Below are positions 11,742 to 21,887 of a stretch of DNA of 64,000 nt, one piece after another. Source of the DNA: Galeopsis tetrahit (Eukaryota > Streptophyta > Magnoliopsida > Lamiales > Lamiaceae). The notes beneath the pieces were generated by a model. The model was not told where the DNA came from and made no database searches. It worked only from the letters and a program-made list of their open reading frames with translations. A program made the translations under genes and the position numbers. The stretch's first letter is position 1. Every line of letters starts with the position of its first letter. Location of the stretch: NCBI GenBank assembly GCA_963675135.1, contig OY776125.1, forward strand, positions 49,010,513 to 49,074,512, written 5' to 3'.

Positions 11742-13874
11742 TGTCACATCCCGATTTTAGGGCCTAGATGAAAATACTAAACGATGCATATTTTTATAAA
11801 AATTGGCAGCGGAATTATTTTGGTAAATAAATACTCAAACACATTTAAGAATATTAAAGTGTAACCTCAACTAATGAGTACCAAATCTTGTCCCAAAAAG
11901 AGATGTGAAAATTCCTAAAATGAAAATAGTTTAAAATCTTTAATGCAAATAATTAAAAATAATTAAATAAAATAGCATGAAGGCATTTCTTAGTGACATG
12001 TACGAACTGCATCCACCGTCCCTCTACTTCAACTCCTTCAATCTGTAAAATGTTAAATGGATTGGGGTGAGCAAAACAACTAGCTCAGTGGGATTAACTT
12101 TGTCACAGTTAAATATAACATATGAATAAAATCATAACTCACAAACATGCATACAATTTCATAAGCTTGTTGGATAAACCAACCATAATAACATAGGCTT
12201 GTTGGATAAACCAACCATAAGTTTATTGGATAAACCAACCATAATAACATAGGCTTGTTGGATAAACCAACCATAAGTTTGTTGGATAAACCAACCATAA
12301 TAACATAGGCTTGTTGGATAAACCAACCATAAGTTTGTTGGATAAACCAACCATAAGATGTAAGATGCAGCAAGAAATAAAATCACTCATAAGAAATATT
12401 TAAAAATGACAAAGTAGCCAATCAAGAAAATCCCACCTTAATTCTTGGGTAATCTCGTAAATGTGTAACTTGAATTAATGCAAGAGTTCCTCGCCACCTA
12501 TAACAATAAGTGCTATCTTAGAATTATTATTAACACATCAATGAGTTCTAGAGTTATTTACTAATTAAAGTGAACAAAAGGGTGTTAAGCTATTGTTTTA
12601 ATAATTTAATCGCTTAATACTAATAAATATATACCTACATCAGATAACTAAATAATGAAGTGATAATGATTTAAGATTATCATGATAAATAAATTAATAG
12701 ATTATGATTAAATTAATAATGTATATATGTCTTATTGACCTTACTGGACTTAAGCATGAATTCCTGATTACAAAATTATAGGCAACAAACTAATTAAATT
12801 ACAGCATGCCTATTAATGCCGCATAAAATAATTTCGATAAACTCATATTTGTCTATATTATATATATACAATTAGTTAACATAAAATAATAAAATAAGAG
12901 AAAATGACATTGTGCTGAGTTTGACTACGGATCTATATAAGATTAAGAGTATGAGCCCTACTCCATAACTAAGAGGGTAAGAACGAAAGAACCATTTATA
13001 TAAATACTCATTTACGTAATAATAATTAAAATTTAAGTCTGAATAGTTTGAAACCAATATCAACCTAATACTAGAATTTAAGCCTACACATGTATACTTT
13101 ATATTCAAACGGCGAAGGATATTTAACAGTACAACTAGGCAACTAACCCAAATTCAAAGTGAAAGAATTGAATATTAGAATGAATGAAGAAATAACTAGA
13201 TACCGTTCTCGATAAACACCGGAGAGATTGAAAGGCTCCGTGCGACACCCGATGTGGATGATAACGACTCGATCACTAATTGAGCTAGATTTAAAGTGTT
13301 TAGGACTAGAGGTTTTCTTTTGTAGGGTTTCTTCTGAAAACTACCGTGTGATTAAATAAAAGAGGAGATATAAAATTTGTTGAGAATAATGTGTGATTAG
13401 GAGAATAATCTGGGATTTGGAGACTTATTAGAAGAAAATTAGTCTTCCAATTTGGATCCTAATTACCAACTGAAATGAGATATTTAAGGAGTAATTTCGG
13501 AATTAGTGGGGTTTATCCTATATTTAAATCCATTTCAATCTACCAGTATTCATATAAATAAATTCTAACGAATTTGATCCTAAAATCAAGTAAACCCATT
13601 AAATATTATATCTTATAAATATATGGAATTGATAATTTTTGAAATCTTATACTAATGATCATAATTTATCTAAAATAGACATCCAAATTATATATATAAT
13701 TATAATATACTATACTAATTAATATATGTACTTAATTAAACGTACTATCATAAAAATATATATATATATATACATATATTAATGCAAGTTTATTAATATG
13801 TTTATTGTATTTTATTTTAAAATAGTTTCTTATGTATTCTTATATTAATGGTGATTAAAATCTCGGGTGTTACA
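11742..13874 (-). repeat. 3' LTR of the Tekay-like gypsy element
   Basis: 2133 bp, identical in length to 18708-20840, with TG..CA ends. It contains a seven-unit tandem array at 12166-12355. The rest is AT-rich. Confidence 0.96.
12166..12355 (-). repeat. Seven-unit tandem array in the gypsy LTR
   Basis: TTGGATAAACCAACCATA occurs seven times, separated alternately by a long spacer (ATAACATAGGCTTG) and a short one (AGTTTGTTG), giving a 56-bp higher-order period. Each core is an imperfect palindrome (TTGG..CCAA). An identical array lies at 19132-19321 in the other LTR. Confidence 0.92.
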
Positions 13875-13888
13875 TTCTATCCCCCTTA
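13875..13888 (-). other. Polypurine tract of the gypsy element
   Basis: On the minus strand AAGGGGGATAGAA lies directly before the 3' LTR start and overlaps the stop of gag-pol. Confidence 0.8.
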
Positions 13889-16800
13889 AAGAAAATTTCG
13901 TCCTCGAAATTTAAACGTACCATGGATAAATAGCTCTGCATATCTTGCGCGTATCTCATCTTCGCGCTCCCATGTCGCCTCTTTCTCACTATGGCGATTC
14001 CACTGAATCTTGATTAATGCAACGTCCTTGTTCCTCAATCGATGAACTTTCCTTTCTAGTATTGCAATAGGTGCTTCCTCATAAGCCAAATTGTTATTTA
14101 TCTCCAATGTTGAGTAATCAATGACATGTTCAGGATCTTGCACATACTTCCTTAGCATGGACACGTGAAACACATTATGCACGGCGGCAAACTCAGGAGG
14201 TAGAGCTAGTCGGTAAGCTAAATCACCAACCCTCTCAAGTATCTCGAATGGGCCCACATACCTTGGTCTTAACTTGCCCTTCTTTCCAAAACGTACAACT
14301 CCTTTTGTTGGCGAAACTTTCAAAAACACCTTCTCTCCTTCATTGAACTGTAAATCCTTTCTACGCTTGTCAGCATAGGATTTTTGTCTATCTTGCGCAA
14401 TTCTAATCTTCTCCCTCACATTCTTTACTACTTCAACTGTTTGTTTTAACAATTCGGGACCCACGAACTTGCCTTCACCAACCTCATCCCAATACAATGG
14501 CGAACGACACTTTCTCCCATATAACGCCTCATACGGAGCCATCCCAATAGTCGATTGAAAGCTGTTGTTATACGCGAACTCAACCAGAGGAATATTGTAC
14601 TCCCAACTACCGCTCAAATCAAGTATGCAAGCCCTCAACATATCTTCCAAAGTTTGGATTGTCCTCTCTGATTGCCCATCGGACTGCGGATGGTAAGCCG
14701 TACTAAAGTTTAACTTTGTTCCCATGGCCTTATGTAGACTCTTCCAAAATTCCGAAGTAAATCGCGTATCTCTATCGGAAACAATTGAAACTGGTACTCC
14801 ATGCAATCTCACGATTTCTTGAATGTACAAGTGTGCATATTGTTCCATCTTAAAAGTAGTCTTTATGGGAAGAAAATGTGCAGACTTAGTTAGACGATCC
14901 ACGATAACCCAAACTGCATTATTCCCTTTAACTGTTCTCGGCAATCCTGTAACGAAGTCCATCGTTATGTGCTCCCACTTCCATTCTGGAATCTTAAGTG
15001 GTCGAAGTAATCCTGATGGACGTTGATGTTCGGCCTTCACTTGTTGACAATTCAAACACTTCTCTACAAATTCTGCACTGTCTCTTTTCATTCCATTCCA
15101 CCAAAACATTTTTCGTAAGTCGTGGTACATCTTCGTGCTACCCGGGTGTGCAGCATAAGGTGTACTATGAGCTTCTTCAAGTATTATTTTCTTTAGTTCA
15201 ACGTTCTTAGGCACACATATTCTTCCTTCATAATACAATGCTCCATCCTCAGCTACTGCAAAACCTTTATTCTCTCCTTTAAGAGTACTCTCCTTCGCTT
15301 TACTCAAAAACTCGTCTTTGGGTTGTTCTTTCTTAATCGTTTCCCTCAAATCTGGTTGTACCACTAGAGTTGATAGAACTGCTATAACACTTCTTGGTGG
15401 TTTCAAAATCTCGATCTTCATTTCCGCAAATTCTCTTATCAACAATTCTTGCTTAGTTAGCGCACTTAACTCGCTCCTTGTCTTTCGACTTAGTGCATCG
15501 GCTACTACATTAGCTTTTCCTGGATGGTAGTGTATGGTGCAATCATAATCTTTTACTAGCTCCAACCATCGCCTTTGTCTCATGTTCAACTCTTTTTGCG
15601 TGAAAAGGTACTTTAAACTTTTGTGATCCGAGTAGATCTCACACCTTCCGCCATATAGGTAATGTCTCCATATCTTTAATGCGTGAACAACGGCTGCCAA
15701 CTCCAAATCGTGTGTTGGGTAATTCAACTCATGAATTTTTAGTTGTCTTGAGGCGTAGGCAACAACCTTACCATTTTGCATCAAAACACACCCAAGTCCT
15801 TGTTTCGACGCATCACTATAGATCACAAATTCCTTGGTGGGATCTGGAATTGTCAATACAGGGGCTGATGTAAGTCTCCGCTTGAGATCTTGAAAACTTT
15901 TCTCACATTTCTCGTTCCATTCATACTTTTCTCCCTTCCTCGTCAGTCGCGTCATTGGAGATGCTATTTTTGAAAATCCTTCTATAAACCTTCGATAGTA
16001 CCCAGCCAATCCCAAGAAACTACGTACCTCATGTGCATTCATAGGCCTTTTCCAATCATTAATAGCTTCCACTTTAGCCGGGTCTACTTCAATTCCCTTT
16101 GCTGTAATCACATGTCCGAGGAATGCAACTTGATTTAGCCAAAACTCGCACTTCTTAAACTTTGCATATAACTTTTCCTTGCGAAGTGTTTCCATCACGA
16201 TCCTCAAATGCTCTTCATGTTGCTTTTCATCCATTGAGTACACCAAAATGTCGTCTATGAACACTATGACGAACCGATCTAAGAATGGATGAAACACTCG
16301 GTTCATCAAGTCCATAAAAATTACAGGAGCATTAGTTAATCCAAAAGGCATTACTACAAACTCATAATGACCATAACGAGTTCTAAATGTCGTCTTCATG
16401 ATGTCACTTTCTTTGACCTTCAATTGATGGTACCCCGATCGTAAATCAATCTTGGAAAATACTCCCGCCCCTCTCAACTGATCAAACAAGTCTTCGATTC
16501 TAGGCAAAGGGTACTTGTTCTTAATTGTGAGTCGATTCAACTCTCGGTAGTCGATGCACATTCTCAACGTTCCGTCTTTCTTCTTGACAAATAAAACAGG
16601 TGCTCCCCATGGTGAGACACTAGGTTGGATGAAACCCAAATCCAATAATCCTTGTAATTGCACCTTCAATTCTTGTAACTCTTTCGGTGCCATCCTATAA
16701 GGGGCTTTTGACATTGGTGCCGCTCCAGGTGTCAAATCAATTGTGAATTCAACTTGCCTATCTGGTGGGACTCCAGGTAAATCCTCCGGGAAAACATCTT

Positions 16801-18310
16801 CGTATTCTCGAACAATTGGTATGTCAGCAATACTTATCCCTGATGTCTGGCTCCCCGTAATGTTGACTAGATATCCTCGACAATCATTCTTCTTCAACAT
16901 TGATGCTGCTTTCATCGCACTTATCACTCGTGGAACGGTCCTAGACTTTACCCCATAAAAGACAACTTCCTCTTTGCTAGGTAAAAGTAAAGTTACTTCC
17001 TTCTCCCGACACTTAATGTCGGCTTGGTACTTACTAAGCCAATCCATTCCAAGAATAATGTCAAAATCTTTCATATCCAGCACATATAAATCAGCCTCTA
17101 AATCATGTTCGTTCACCTTAATATTAACATTCTTAACCATAGAATAGGCATTTACGGTTTTTCCAGATGGTATACTAATAACAAGTGGTTCTTCTACACT
17201 CACACCCTTATTTTCAGTTAAAGTATGAAATTTAGCAGACATGAATGAATGTGTAGCTCCCGTATCGAAAAGCACAAAAGCTGGTATATTTGATACTCTG
17301 AACATACCTGCCATAGTGCCTGGCTGTTGGTCGGCTTCCTCTTGAGTTAAGGCAAACATTCTTGCATTGCCACCAGCTCCCGTATTCGGTCTCCTCCTAT
17401 CACCTTTGTTCTGATTCAACGGGCAATTCATTAGCATATGTCCTTGCTCCTTGCATTTGAAGCATCTATTTTGTCCCATCAAGCATTCACCGCCGTGCTT
17501 CTTGCCACACTTCGTACAATTTGGTCTTTCTACATAACTCCCAGGTGCCTGACCTCCATTAACCCGTCCTTGCTTATTAGGATTCACATCTCCATTGACC
17601 CGTCCTTGCTTGTTAGGATTCACATTTCTGTTTGAACCTGCATCATTCCACTTTCTTTTCCCAAAATGTTCAGTTGGCCTTCGACTGTTCTTGTCAAGTT
17701 GTTGACTTGCTGCAATTTCCCCAGCTCTCTTCACCAGATTACTAAAAGGCATATCCCCGTGACTAGCAAGGATACTGCGTATTTCAGGACGTAGTCCCTT
17801 CTTGAATTTCTGGGCTTTCTTTCGTTCGGTATCTACCATGTGTGGGGCAAAACGGGCCAACCGACTGAACTCTCTCTCATACTCCTCCACAGTTAAGCCT
17901 CCTTGTTGGAATTCAAAGAATTCCGACTCCATCTGCTCCCGATAGGTCTCGGGGTAAAATCTTTCCATAACAATCTCCTTAAATCCATTCCATTCCAGTA
18001 TGTTACGTTCTTCATCTGTTCTTAATCTCCAGTAGCCTTCCCACCAATGGTCCGCATCCTCCACTAGCTGGAATTCAGCGCAAGCCACACGTTGCTGCTC
18101 TGTGCATCCGAGGAGGCGAAACACGCGTTCAAGAGCTCTTAACCACTCCTCGACTGCCGTGGGTCCATCACGTCCGTTGAAGGTAGGTGGTTTATAACGA
18201 CGAAACTGTTCCACGATGCTAGCATTAGTTCGTATGTTCTGAGGCTCATTGTTGGCTTGATTCTGGTTTTCCTCCACCTGATTTTGATTAGGTTGTCGAC
18301 GTGGCGGCAT
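13886..18310 (-). CDS. Gag-pol polyprotein of the Tekay-like gypsy element
   Basis: One open frame of 1474 codons. In order there are: a gag domain (about residues 30-210, with the RFYPETYREQMESEFFEFQQ region); a CCHC zinc knuckle (CFKCKEQGHMLMNCP, near 285); an aspartic protease (FDTGATHSF, near 345); RT with the motif FIDDILVYS; RNase H (YSDASKQGLG); an integrase HHCC finger (HPGSTKMYHDL..CLNCQQVK); and an integrase core with the Asp, Asp and Glu motifs MDFVTGLP, VSDRDTRF and SDGQSERTIQTLEDM. A C-terminal chromodomain-like segment follows (about 1405-1460: WNRHSEKEATWERED). RT-RH-IN order with this C-terminus indicates a chromovirus of the Tekay/Del clade. All catalytic motifs I looked for are present and there is no internal stop. 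Confidence 0.95.
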   Translation of the reverse strand: MPPRRQPNQNQVEENQNQANNEPQNIRTNASIVEQFRRYKPPTFNGRDGPTAVEEWLRALERVFRLLGCTEQQRVACAEFQLVEDADHWWEGYWRLRTDEERNILEWNGFKEIVMERFYPETYREQMESEFFEFQQGGLTVEEYEREFSRLARFAPHMVDTERKKAQKFKKGLRPEIRSILASHGDMPFSNLVKRAGEIAASQQLDKNSRRPTEHFGKRKWNDAGSNRNVNPNKQGRVNGDVNPNKQGRVNGGQAPGSYVERPNCTKCGKKHGGECLMGQNRCFKCKEQGHMLMNCPLNQNKGDRRRPNTGAGGNARMFALTQEEADQQPGTMAGMFRVSNIPAFVLFDTGATHSFMSAKFHTLTENKGVSVEEPLVISIPSGKTVNAYSMVKNVNIKVNEHDLEADLYVLDMKDFDIILGMDWLSKYQADIKCREKEVTLLLPSKEEVVFYGVKSRTVPRVISAMKAASMLKKNDCRGYLVNITGSQTSGISIADIPIVREYEDVFPEDLPGVPPDRQVEFTIDLTPGAAPMSKAPYRMAPKELQELKVQLQGLLDLGFIQPSVSPWGAPVLFVKKKDGTLRMCIDYRELNRLTIKNKYPLPRIEDLFDQLRGAGVFSKIDLRSGYHQLKVKESDIMKTTFRTRYGHYEFVVMPFGLTNAPVIFMDLMNRVFHPFLDRFVIVFIDDILVYSMDEKQHEEHLRIVMETLRKEKLYAKFKKCEFWLNQVAFLGHVITAKGIEVDPAKVEAINDWKRPMNAHEVRSFLGLAGYYRRFIEGFSKIASPMTRLTRKGEKYEWNEKCEKSFQDLKRRLTSAPVLTIPDPTKEFVIYSDASKQGLGCVLMQNGKVVAYASRQLKIHELNYPTHDLELAAVVHALKIWRHYLYGGRCEIYSDHKSLKYLFTQKELNMRQRRWLELVKDYDCTIHYHPGKANVVADALSRKTRSELSALTKQELLIREFAEMKIEILKPPRSVIAVLSTLVVQPDLRETIKKEQPKDEFLSKAKESTLKGENKGFAVAEDGALYYEGRICVPKNVELKKIILEEAHSTPYAAHPGSTKMYHDLRKMFWWNGMKRDSAEFVEKCLNCQQVKAEHQRPSGLLRPLKIPEWKWEHITMDFVTGLPRTVKGNNAVWVIVDRLTKSAHFLPIKTTFKMEQYAHLYIQEIVRLHGVPVSIVSDRDTRFTSEFWKSLHKAMGTKLNFSTAYHPQSDGQSERTIQTLEDMLRACILDLSGSWEYNIPLVEFAYNNSFQSTIGMAPYEALYGRKCRSPLYWDEVGEGKFVGPELLKQTVEVVKNVREKIRIAQDRQKSYADKRRKDLQFNEGEKVFLKVSPTKGVVRFGKKGKLRPRYVGPFEILERVGDLAYRLALPPEFAAVHNVFHVSMLRKYVQDPEHVIDYSTLEINNNLAYEEAPIAILERKVHRLRNKDVALIKIQWNRHSEKEATWEREDEIRARYAELFIHGTFKFRGRNFL

Positions 18311-18690
18311 CGTTTCTATTTCTGCTAGTCATTATCAATATAGTAACAAGTCATTATCTTCTTTTATAAATCTTTAGAAATTCCTCATTCCTTGGAAAAT
18401 AAAATAAACACTTAAGTCTTGTACTATATGTTCATCTTATCTATCAATTATTTGAAAATAAATATCATGTAGTACCTACTCTATCATAATTCTTACATAG
18501 TTCTTATAGTAAATCGTACCAATCTCAACAGCATAATATCTTAACGTACCTTATTGGAGTTGAAGCAGTGGGCGGTGGTGGATGCCATAACTTATAACTT
18601 ATAAACATTATGAATGCATGCATATAAAAGTTAAAATTTTTGACACTAAAAGAATTTTTTTTTTTTTTACAAGTCTACAAGAACGTAGAC
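18311..18690 (-). other. Leader of the gypsy element
   Basis: About 380 bp of noncoding sequence between the PBS and the gag start, including a T-run at about 18656-18668. No ORF. Confidence 0.7.
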
Positions 18691-18704
18691 CTGCTCTGAT
18701 ACCA
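18691..18704 (-). other. Primer binding site of the gypsy element, tRNA-iMet type
   Basis: TGGTATCAGAGCAG on the minus strand, three bases from the 5' LTR. Confidence 0.9.
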
Positions 18705-18707
18705 CTC

Positions 18708-20840
18708 TGTCACATCCCGATTTTAGGGCCTAGATGAAAATACTAAACGATGCATATTTTTATAAAAATTGGCAGCGGAATTATTTTGGTAAATAAATAC
18801 TCAAACACATTTAAGAATATTAAAGTGTAACCTCAACTAATGAGTACCAAATCTTGTCCCAAAAAGAGATGTGAAAATTCCTAAAATGAAAATAGTTTAA
18901 AATCTTTAATGCAAATAATTAAAAATAATTAAATAAAATAGCATGAAGGCATTTCTTAGTGACATGTACGAACTGCATCCACCGTCCCTCTACTTCAACT
19001 CCTTCAATCTGTAAAATGTTAAATGGATTGGGGTGAGCAAAACAACTAGCTCAGTGGGATTAACTTTGTCACAGTTAAATATAACATATGAATAAAATCA
19101 TAACTCACAAACATGCATACAATTTCATAAGCTTGTTGGATAAACCAACCATAATAACATAGGCTTGTTGGATAAACCAACCATAAGTTTATTGGATAAA
19201 CCAACCATAATAACATAGGCTTGTTGGATAAACCAACCATAAGTTTGTTGGATAAACCAACCATAATAACATAGGCTTGTTGGATAAACCAACCATAAGT
19301 TTGTTGGATAAACCAACCATAAGATGTAAGATGCAGCAAGAAATAAAATCACTCATAAGAAATATTTAAAAATGACAAAGTAGCCAATCAAGAAAATCCC
19401 ACCTTAATTCTTGGGTAATCTCGTAAATGTGTAACTTGAATTAATGCAAGAGTTCCTCGCCACCTATAACAATAAGTGCTATCTTAGAATTATTATTAAC
19501 ACATCAATGAGTTCTAGAGTTATTTACTAATTAAAGTGAACAAAAGGGTGTTAAGCTATTGTTTTAATAATTTAATCGCTTAATACTAATAAATATATAC
19601 CTACATCAGATAACTAAATAATGAAGTGATAATGATTTAAGATTATCATGATAAATAAATTAATAGATTATGATTAAATTAATAATGTATATATGTCTTA
19701 TTGACCTTACTGGACTTAAGCATGAATTCCTGATTACAAAATTATAGGCAACAAACTAATTAAATTACAGCATGCCTATTAATGCCGCATAAAATAATTT
19801 CGATAAACTCATATTTGTCTATATTATATATATACAATTAGTTAACATAAAATAATAAAATAAGAGAAAATGACATTGTGCTGAGTTTGACTACGGATCT
19901 ATATAAGATTAAGAGTATGAGCCCTACTCCATAACTAAGAGGGTAAGAACGAAAGAACCATTTATATAAATACTCATTTACGTAATAATAATTAAAATTT
20001 AAGTCTGAATAGTTTGAAACCAATATCAACCTAATACTAGAATTTAAGCCTACACATGTATACTTTATATTCAAACGGCGAAGGATATTTAACAGTACAA
20101 CTAGGCAACTAACCCAAATTCAAAGTGAAAGAATTGAATATTAGAATGAATGAAGAAATAACTAGATACCGTTCTCGATAAACACCGGAGAGATTGAAAG
20201 GCTCCGTGCGACACCCGATGTGGATGATAACGACTCGATCACTAATTGAGCTAGATTTAAAGTGTTTAGGACTAGAGGTTTTCTTTTGTAGGGTTTCTTC
20301 TGAAAACTACCGTGTGATTAAATAAAAGAGGAGATATAAAATTTGTTGAGAATAATGTGTGATTAGGAGAATAATCTGGGATTTGGAGACTTATTAGAAG
20401 AAAATTAGTCTTCCAATTTGGATCCTAATTACCAACTGAAATGAGATATTTAAGGAGTAATTTCGGAATTAGTGGGGTTTATCCTATATTTAAATCCATT
20501 TCAATCTACCAGTATTCATATAAATAAATTCTAACGAATTTGATCCTAAAATCAAGTAAACCCATTAAATATTATATCTTATAAATATATGGAATTGATA
20601 ATTTTTGAAATCTTATACTAATGATCATAATTTATCTAAAATAGACATCCAAATTATATATATAATTATAATATACTATACTAATTAATATATGTACTTA
20701 ATTAAACGTACTATCATAAAAATATATATATATATATACATATATTAATGCAAGTTTATTAATATGTTTATTGTATTTTATTTTAAAATAGTTTCTTATG
20801 TATTCTTATATTAATGGTGATTAAAATCTCGGGTGTTACA
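18708..20840 (-). repeat. 5' LTR of the Tekay-like gypsy element
   Basis: 2133 bp. No difference from 11742-13874 was seen in the stretches compared, and it carries the same seven-unit array (19132-19321). It is flanked on the right by GTTC and the SIRE spacer. Confidence 0.95.
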
Positions 20841-20844
20841 GTTC

Positions 20845-21284
20845 GAGTCTATCCAGAACAGACGAGTAGATTCAGGCGCACAAGACGAGTTCCCCCTTCG
20901 ACTGTGCTTGTTTACTTTGAACATCAAACGACTATTTGAACCTGTCTTTTCTCGCACTACAGATTAGATGTAATACATGTAGTCGAGTAGAATAATTAGA
21001 ATGAATATCAATCTAAGTCCATGGTCAAGGTTCAAACAAGATGACTGTTACCAAACTAAAGAGTCAACATAAGGATCTTTAAGAAATCAAAGATTCCCCC
21101 TTAAATGTTTATTCCCTTAGTATTACCCTCAGCTTTACCAGCTTCCTCATCGGGTTGTTTGGTCAATTTTGTCTGACCTTGTATACCTGTCTGTTGGGTG
21201 AGTAGACGAGTGCTCTGTGCTTTTGTGGTAACTTGTCTGTTTCTCCTTTCTTCTTAGGACTGTACCTGTCTGGTTAGTACATTG
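20845..21284 (-). other. Noncoding spacer between pol and aORF1, left SIRE arm
   Basis: This is the counterpart of 31438-31880 in the right arm. The spacer continues at 11271-11737, beyond the gypsy insertion. No ORF. It is rich in AGACAAGT/ACTCGTCT-like octamers. Confidence 0.7.
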
Positions 21285-21887
21285 CTACATACTAGTAGGA
21301 TCAAGATCAATTAGTCCTAGACTAATGCATAATTCACGAAATCGGGCTTCAGCCAATGGTTTTGTGAAAATATCAGCTCTTTGAAAATCTGTGTGAATCT
21401 TTTCCATGCGAATATCCTTCTTTTCTACATGATCACGTATAAAATGGTGTTTCACATCAACATGCTTACAACGTGTGTGCAGAACAGGATTTTGTGTAAT
21501 GGCAATAGCACTGTTACTATCACAGAAAATAGGAACATTTGATTCACAGATATTATAATCTCTAAGCTGTTGAATAAGCCACAATAATTGACTACAACAA
21601 CTACCAGCAGCCATGTACTCGGCTTCAGTAGTAGAGGTAGCAACACTTGTCTGCTTTTTCGAAAACCACGAAATGAGTTTTGTGCCTAAGAATTGACAAG
21701 AACCAGATGTAGATTTCCTATCTATTCTACAATCACCAAAATCAGAATCACAGTAGCCACTTAGAGATAAATCATCATTTGAAGGATACCATATACCACG
21801 ATTGATGGTCCCTTTCAAATATTTCAATATCCTTTTAGTGGTTTCCATATGACTCTCTTTTGGATTAGCTTGAAATCGAAAATGCAA
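21285..21887 (-). pseudogene. Copia RNase H end of SIRE pol, left arm
   Basis: The last 200 codons of pol, in a different frame from the upstream RT. RNase H motifs are visible: SGYCDSDFGDC, KSTSGSCQF, TEAEYMAAGSC, FCDSNSAI. The break with RT lies at about 21875-21890. There RPDIAF should run into the next conserved block, but roughly 14 bp are missing. The same deletion is present in the right arm. Confidence 0.88.

Larger units (their letters stand above)
11742..20840 (-). mobile_element. Ty3/gypsy retrotransposon, Tekay/Del-type chromovirus, apparently intact
   Basis: A 9099-bp element inserted in the noncoding spacer of the SIRE left arm. It has 2133-bp LTRs (TGTAACACC to GATGTGACA on the minus strand), a tRNA-Met PBS, one uninterrupted gag-pol and a PPT. 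GTTC is duplicated on both sides (11738-11741 and 20841-20844). The right SIRE arm near 31875 has the empty site with a single GTTC. The LTRs agreed wherever I compared them and have equal length. Together with an unbroken polyprotein this makes it the youngest and most probably mobile element in the window. Confidence 0.96.

Noticed and set aside
12166..12355. CRISPR-like array
   Set aside because: Units are regular, but the spacers are two repeated sequences, the location is a plant LTR and the array is identical in both LTRs.
12080..12386. Repetitive ORFs reading VGLSNKLMVGLSNKP-type repeats in the gypsy LTRs
   Set aside because: They are translations of the seven-unit DNA array in a noncoding LTR. 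The unit gives open frames by composition.
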